Positions 57,801 to 64,000 of a stretch of DNA of 64,000 bases are shown one piece after another. This DNA is from Aquila chrysaetos chrysaetos. Lineage: Eukaryota > Chordata > Aves > Accipitriformes > Accipitridae. The first letter of the stretch is position 1. Every line of letters starts with the position of its first letter. Below the pieces are notes generated by a model. That model was not told the DNA's origin, searched no databases, and saw only the letters and a program-made list of their open reading frames with translations. The stretch lies in contig NC_044009.1 in NCBI RefSeq assembly GCF_900496995.4, positions 8,836,001-8,900,000 on the forward strand. The letters run 5' to 3'. The position numbers and the translations under genes are program-made.

Positions 57801-60800
57801 AGGGTTCTGGAAAGACCCCGAGCGAGGGCAGGAGGGTGCAGCGTTTACATCATTCCCACGGTCCTTGCGCCGGACCCGCAGCCCTGGTTTCCTAGTCCCT
57901 CTGGCAGCCGGGAAGCAAGTGGCTTTCCCCATCCTGCACGAACTTCCCTGTCCTGTGTGGATGAACCCTGGGGAGAGGACGGGGGAGACAGAGGCACGTG
58001 CGTGTCCCTCCTGCGGGAAGCTCTTTAGAAGCAGATTCCCTTCCCTGCTCCAGCTGACGTGGGGCAGAGACCTCCATCCCTGCCTACCACCTCCCAGGCA
58101 GCACCTGAGCATCTGGATCCAGCTATTTTGAAGCCAAATCCTCTCCTTTTTAAGCAATTTCACTTCAGTTGTAGAAGTCTGTAGCAGAGGTGGGCTCAGA
58201 GCCTCCTAAAAAGCCTGTCCGTCTGCCTCTCACAGACCTCTCCCACAAGAGCTGGTCCATTTGTGCAAGTCATCAGGCCTTCACTTGGCCAAAGATATTT
58301 TGCCAGTGATGTTTTTCAGTCTCTCAGCTATTTTTCAGCTTGTTGGGTCTTGCATCTATCCATTCCTCTCCACCTTGCCACCGAAGGGTGGCTGGACCAG
58401 AGCAAACCCGACCAGAGCAGACCCCAAAACCTCTGCAGAGGTCCCCAAGGAGGGGAGAAGATGTCCCTTGAACAGCTCAGCCCAGCCAGTTGCTCACCTC
58501 TCGGGGTTGGATGGGTCCTGCTAGGTTTTCCCCCAGGACGGCGGTGTAATAGGCCAAATTCTGGTTCATCACCTCATCGTTTGGGAAGAAGAGCAAATAG
58601 GTTTTGGCGCATTCAATGGCTTTTTCGTAATTCCCGTCTGCAAAGAGAAATGGGGCTGTTAACAGCACATCCAAGAGCATCAGAGACAGAGCAAACACGG
58701 ATATGGAGGAGAAACAAGAGAAAGTCATCATTGTTCTCCAAAGGGTCTCCCAAGCAGGGCAGATACCCTGGAGCAAAGATAACTGCTGCCACAAAGGCAA
58801 AAATTAAGAGTCTGAGGTGCTATCCTGCCTCCAGAAACCACCTCACCAGAAATCAGGGCCACTGCTTGGGTAGTTTTCTTGCTTGGACTACATCTTGAAG
58901 CCTATTTCCAGGCAGCAAGACCCAACCATTTCCAGGCTAACCTGCAATTTTCAGCCACTTAATCACCCTGACCCACTTTCATGCAAAGGATCACAGCCTT
59001 TCAATCTTCTTGGACTTCATCTTTTTTCCCTCCTTTTGGAGAAATTTGCACAGAAACAGTTTAGATTTTTCTAAGGAGGTGAATAAAAAATAAAGTAAAA
59101 TGGGGTATATTTGCCTGGGTTATAACTAACAGTTCTGGAGGGGGAGGGTGCCTCTGTGGTTTGGAGCAAGATGTGGATAGCTGGCAGGAGAGAAAAAAAA
59201 AAAAAAAGGTTCTCTAGGCTGTTATTTCACTTGGAAAGCAAAGCTGCCCGGGAATTGAGCATCTAAAGCGACAGGGAGGGTTACTGCAGTGAGGCTCAGC
59301 GAGATCCAGATCTCCTGCAGAACATTTCAGGCTGGAGGAGCATGCCTGTGTGAACCTCATGAAGTTCAACAAGGTCAAGTGGAAGGTCCTCCACCAGTAT
59401 CAGTAAAGAGATGGGTTTAGAGCAGCCCTGTGGAGAAGGACTTGGAGATACTGGTGGATGAAAAATTGGACATGAGCCGGCAACGTGTGCTCGCAGCCCA
59501 GAAAGCCAACCGTATCCTGGGCTGCATCACAAGAAGTGTGGCCAGAAGGTCCAGGGAGGTGATGCTCCCCCTCTACTCCACTCTCACGGGATCCCACCTT
59601 GGAGCACTGCGTCCAGCTCTGGGGTCCACAGCACAAGGAGGACATGGACCCGTTAGAGCGGGTCCAGAGGAGGCCACGAAAATGGTGAGAGGGATGGAAC
59701 ACCTCTATGAAGGAAGGCTGAGAGAGTTGGGATTGTTGAGCCTGGAGACGAGAAGGCTCCAGGGAGACCTTCTTGCAGCCTTTCCATATATAAAGGGGGC
59801 TTGCAAGAAAGATGGAGACAACTTTTTACCAAGGCTTGTAGTGACAGGACAAGGGGCAATGGTTTTAAACTGAAAGGGGGTAGGTTTAGGTTGGTCATAA
59901 GGAGGAAATTTTCTATGATGAGGGTGGCAAGACACTGGCACAGGTTGCCCAGAGAAGTTACGGATGCCCCATCACTGGGAGCGTTCAAGGTCAGGGTGGA
60001 CGGGGCTCTGAGCAACCTCATCTAGTGCAAGATGTCCCTGCATCTTGGGTTGGACTAGATGATGTTTGAAGGTCCCTTCCCAACCCAAACCATTCTGCGA
60101 GTATGATTTCTGCCCGTGAAAAAAGGCCCCTGCAGAGCATGATGTCCAGCACAGACAGCCAATGGAGGACGGGGCAACGAGCTGCTTACTGTTGTAGTAG
60201 GCAAACTGGAGGTAGTTGAAGTGCGAGGGCAGGAAATCCTCCAAAGGCTTCTCCCGGCCGGGCTGCGAGGCCAGCTCTGTAACGCAGCCCTGCTTGCAGC
60301 TTAGCACCTGCATGTAGTGATCTGGTGGAGAAAAACCCCATGTCACTGCTTGTGGTCACCCAAGGGCTGGTGGACAGGACCTTGAGGGGTCTCAGCTCCA
60401 ACCTCCTGCTCCCAGTGGGGCTGCTGCCAGCTTTTTGGCGGTGGAAAGCCTCATGGATGGTGGTTGCCCACCTCTGTGTGATCGGTGGTGGGGCTGTGCC
60501 GCTCTCTGGAGACAGAGTGGCCATCCTCAGCCTCCCACCCTTGCGTCCTGGTGACCCTCGGCTGGCCCCTCTCCTGTGTTTCCATATCCCTCTGGAATTT
60601 GGGGGATTCCTGGGCATCACCCCCAGTGCTAAGCGTGGGCAAACACCTCCTGCCACTTACTGACCACGTTCCTCCTAGTGAAGCCTAGGATGGCATTTGC
60701 CCTCTTGGGGACCCACCCCCCCCCAGGATTGTCCCCAACTCTTGAGACGGGACACAGCATGCATGGCTCCCACCTGTGATGGCCTGGAAAAGGTCCGCAT

Positions 60801-62281
60801 TGTACTCCAGGTAGTTGTAGCCCTCGTAGTCGTAGGGTCCCTCACAGAGCGCGCGGCACTCGGCGTCTGCCACAAAATACTCCTCCAGCGCCTTCTCCAG
60901 GTGCAGGATGGCAGCGGCCGGTTGCTCCTCCGTGTAAAACCGGACGCCCAGCCTAAACTCGCTCTGCAGATGGATGAGAAACAATGGTGGGGACTCAGCG
61001 CCCCGCTCCCTGCGGTGGAGCACCTGGGGAGCCTTGTCCCCACGGGATGGCCCTCCAGCACCAAGGTGGCATCTCACGAGCTTGCCGAGCCAACAGCCGC
61101 GGTGTCACCTCCCCAGGTCCGGCAGCGGCTGGGTGTTTTGGGAGGGGTTGCTCAAGGCAGGGGAGGGGGGGGTCTCACCAGGTGGGGTTTGGCCTCCAGG
61201 TCGGTGAAGTCATCCTCACGGACGCCTGCCATGGCTTGGTAGTACTCCAGGTTCTGTCTCATCTCCTGGTGCCCGGGGTTGGCCACAAAGAAGGTGTGTG
61301 CCGCCGCCGCCGCTTGCGCCGGCCGGTTCATCTGGGCAGGACCGGGTGGTGGGGAGGGGGGGGGTGAGACAGTGCCGGCCACACCGTGCCCCACGGGGTA
61401 CGGAGGGGACCCCAGTCCCCAGGACATCACGGTGGCTGGGGGGGGGGTCCCGCAGCCGGGTTGGAGGGCGGTGACGGGGGGTGGCTCCGGCGAGCTCCGA
61501 CGTGGCACTGCCGGGGGGGGGGGGGGGGGGGGGGGGGGAGCGGAGGGACGGGCAGGGCCCGGGGCCGCCGTCCGGCACCCCCCACCCCACCGGGGCAGAC
61601 AGCCGGACTCCTCCCGGGTCTCGGGAGCACCCCCTCCTCCGGGATCGCCCCCGCCCGGTTCTCTCGGTCCCATGCCCCGTTCCGGCGTCCCTCCGGGCAT
61701 CCCGCCCATCCCGGATCCCCCCGCACCGGGACGCCCCTCTTCCCCTCCCGGGGTCGCTGCCGGTCCCGCCGCCGCCGGACTCCCCCGCCCTCCCCTTGCC
61801 GGTCCCGTACCTTGAAATAGGCGACCTGGAGGTAGTTGTAGGGGCTGCGCTTGCTGAACTCTCGGTCCAGCTCGTCGCCCAGTCGGTACCGGGAGGGTGC
61901 GGCGGGCCCGCAGCCCCGCAGGCAGGCGGCTCGGCGCAGCAGCCCCCGGAAGAAGAGCAGGTCGCGGAGCACCGGTTCGAGCTGGGGGTCGGCCCCCTCC
62001 GCCGGTCCGGCCGTAGCGTTAGCGCAGTGCAGGCGGCACCGCACTAACCGGGAACGCACGGCCGCCCGGGCCCGTAGCGCCCGTTCCATCTGCAGCACCA
62101 CGGAGGGCCAGTCGCCCCGAGCGTACGCCTCGGCGCCGGCGGCGAACAGAGCGTCCGGGGGCTGGGCCGGCAGCGGGAGGTCGGCCGGTGCCGGCCCCGG
62201 CTCCGGCTCTGGCGGCGTCGCCGCCCGCGCCAGCAGCACCAGCAGCACCAGCGGCGGCAGCAGCAGCGCGGGCAGCGCCAT
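54845..62281 (-). CDS. P3H1: P3H1 (leprecan), prolyl 3-hydroxylase 1
   Basis: Fifteen minus-strand exons: 62281-61811, 61331-61179, 60963-60774, 60321-60190, 58637-58498, 57759-57670, 57558-57506, 57163-57042, 56862-56735, 56639-56544, 56410-56260, 55751-55634, 55423-55348, 55193-55053, 54970-54845. They total 2187 bp, giving 728 aa (human 736). Order: signal peptide (1 to about 20, leucine-rich), then a TPR-like N-half with four CxxxC motifs (CRLHC, CLRGC in exon 1; CRALC exon 3; CKQGC exon 4), then a coiled segment (exon 8). The 2-oxoglutarate/Fe(II) dioxygenase domain lies in exons 9-14, with iron ligands H and D in HVDNC, H in ENPHGVK, and a 2-oxoglutarate-binding Arg in GQRCAIALWF. The C-terminus is KDEL. 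In the ER it forms a complex with CRTAP and cyclophilin B and 3-hydroxylates Pro986 of type I collagen (known). All expected residues are present. It is divergent from C1orf50. Confidence 0.97.
59300..60110 (+). mobile_element. CR1 LINE, 3' part, antisense in P3H1 intron 4
   Basis: Plus-strand translation (about 59,430-60,025) shows the C-terminal tail of the CR1 ORF2 reverse transcriptase: KDLEILVDEKLDMSR, AAQKANRILGC, SREVMLPLYS, RLRELGLLSLE and HRLPREV. It is followed by the typical 3' end 'ggttggactagatgatgttt' and 'cccaacccaaaccattctgc'. It is 5'-truncated with a few frame breaks; the intact part is limited to the end of ORF2. Inserted opposite to P3H1 between exons 5 and 4. Confidence 0.92.
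61513..61538 (+). repeat. G26 homopolymer in P3H1 intron 1
   Basis: An uninterrupted run of 26 G on the plus strand (C on the transcribed sense of P3H1), in a generally G-rich intron between 61,332 and 61,810. Length is probably variable or imprecisely sequenced. Confidence 0.85.
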
Positions 62282-62497
62282 GGCCGAGCCTCGGGGCCGC
62301 GCCCGCCGACGCCCCGCCCCCCAACCGGGCACCGGAGAGCAGCACGCCACGCCCCCTCCGCCTCGCCCCGCCCGCCGACCAATCAGAGCCCGCCACCGCC
62401 CCGCCTGTAGCCCCGCCCCGGTGCGGCCCGTAGTCACGCCCCCGCGGCGGAAGCTCCGCCCCGCTGGGCGGAAGGGGCGGGGCTTGGCGGGCCGGTA
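62282..62497. promoter_or_regulatory. Bidirectional promoter of P3H1 and C1orf50
   Basis: Only 216 bases separate the two start codons. The block is CpG-dense with several GC boxes (for example GGGGCGGGG around 62,471-62,482 and CCCCGCCC forms) and a CCAAT box at 62379-62383. There is no TATA. The head-to-head arrangement is the same as in human. Confidence 0.8.
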
Positions 62498-63690
<1,193 letters not shown>

Positions 63691-64000
63691 TGAGCTGGGC
63701 AGAAGGCTTGTTGCCTTGTGCTTGCGAGGGGAGGGAGATTGGCGTCTGTCTTAACTGCGAGACATTTGGGAAGAGCTGTGGCCTGGATGTGAATCATGGC
63801 CAGGAGCCAAGTAGAGAAGATAACAGTGGTAAAATAAGTAGGGTTTATTGTCTGGTATCAGCTGGGGACAGGGGAGGGTTGTTTTTGGTGCTTTCCCTGA
63901 GTCCTCTGCACATCAGGGAGGACTTCTGTTAAGGAGGAGGAGCAAGAGTGGCCAGTCAAAAGGAGCTCAGGTGTCAGGAGGTACAGAGAGGTGACTCTGG

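Noticed and set aside
59430-59873. 147-aa plus-strand frame inside P3H1 intron 4
   Set aside because: It is the CR1 reverse-transcriptase tail, not a host gene.
61427-62437. 336-aa minus-strand frame over P3H1 exon 1
   Set aside because: Only 61,811-62,281 is coding. The extension reads through the GTACGG donor into the G/C-rich intron and, at the other end, the promoter.

Overview
The window looks like bird nuclear DNA, probably a gene-dense, GC-rich (microchromosome-like) segment. The evidence is compact multi-exon vertebrate genes with CpG-island promoters, CR1 LINE fragments of avian type, G/C-rich intronic minisatellites, and gene content matching human 1p34.2: CCDC30 - PPIH - YBX1 - CLDN19 - P3H1 - C1orf50. 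Homologies were recognised by reading translations. Exon limits were set from GT/AG sites and checked by reading phase and family length.

Layout. 380-3870 (+): last five exons of CCDC30. 3.9-14.4 kb: accessory stretch with two related minisatellite arrays, two sets of unrecognised exon-like open segments, a decayed Polinton/Maverick on the minus strand (about 7,990-10,720) and a probable solo retroviral LTR (about 13,080-13,920). 14,582-22,682 (+): complete PPIH, nine coding exons, 177 aa, probably with a further 3'UTR exon ending near 24.5 kb. 24.5-27.5 kb: intergenic, with an exact 54-bp tandem duplication. 27.6-38.9 kb (+): CpG island and complete YBX1, seven coding exons, 321 aa, plus a 3'UTR exon. 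41,199-44,035 (-): a complete five-exon claudin of CLDN16 type, 221 aa, which has no counterpart here in human. 50,200-52,686 (-): complete CLDN19, 210 aa. 54,490-62,281 (-): complete P3H1, fifteen exons, 728 aa, ending in KDEL. 62,498 onward (+): first two exons of C1orf50, head to head with P3H1 across a 216-bp GC-rich promoter; the gene leaves the window.

How the genes relate. PPIH (U4/U6.U5 tri-snRNP cyclophilin) and YBX1 (cold-shock mRNA-binding protein) are housekeeping RNA-metabolism genes with CpG promoters. The CLDN16-type gene and CLDN19 lie in tandem on one strand about 6 kb apart. In mammals CLDN16 and CLDN19 are physical partners in the divalent-cation pathway of the renal thick ascending limb but are on different chromosomes, so their linkage here is the most interesting host-gene observation. 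P3H1 is the ER collagen prolyl 3-hydroxylase.

The main non-host observation is the Polinton fossil. It keeps recognisable parts of the integrase, of a virion protein with the family's opening pattern, and of the double jelly-roll major capsid protein, all in one orientation, and it is clearly broken.
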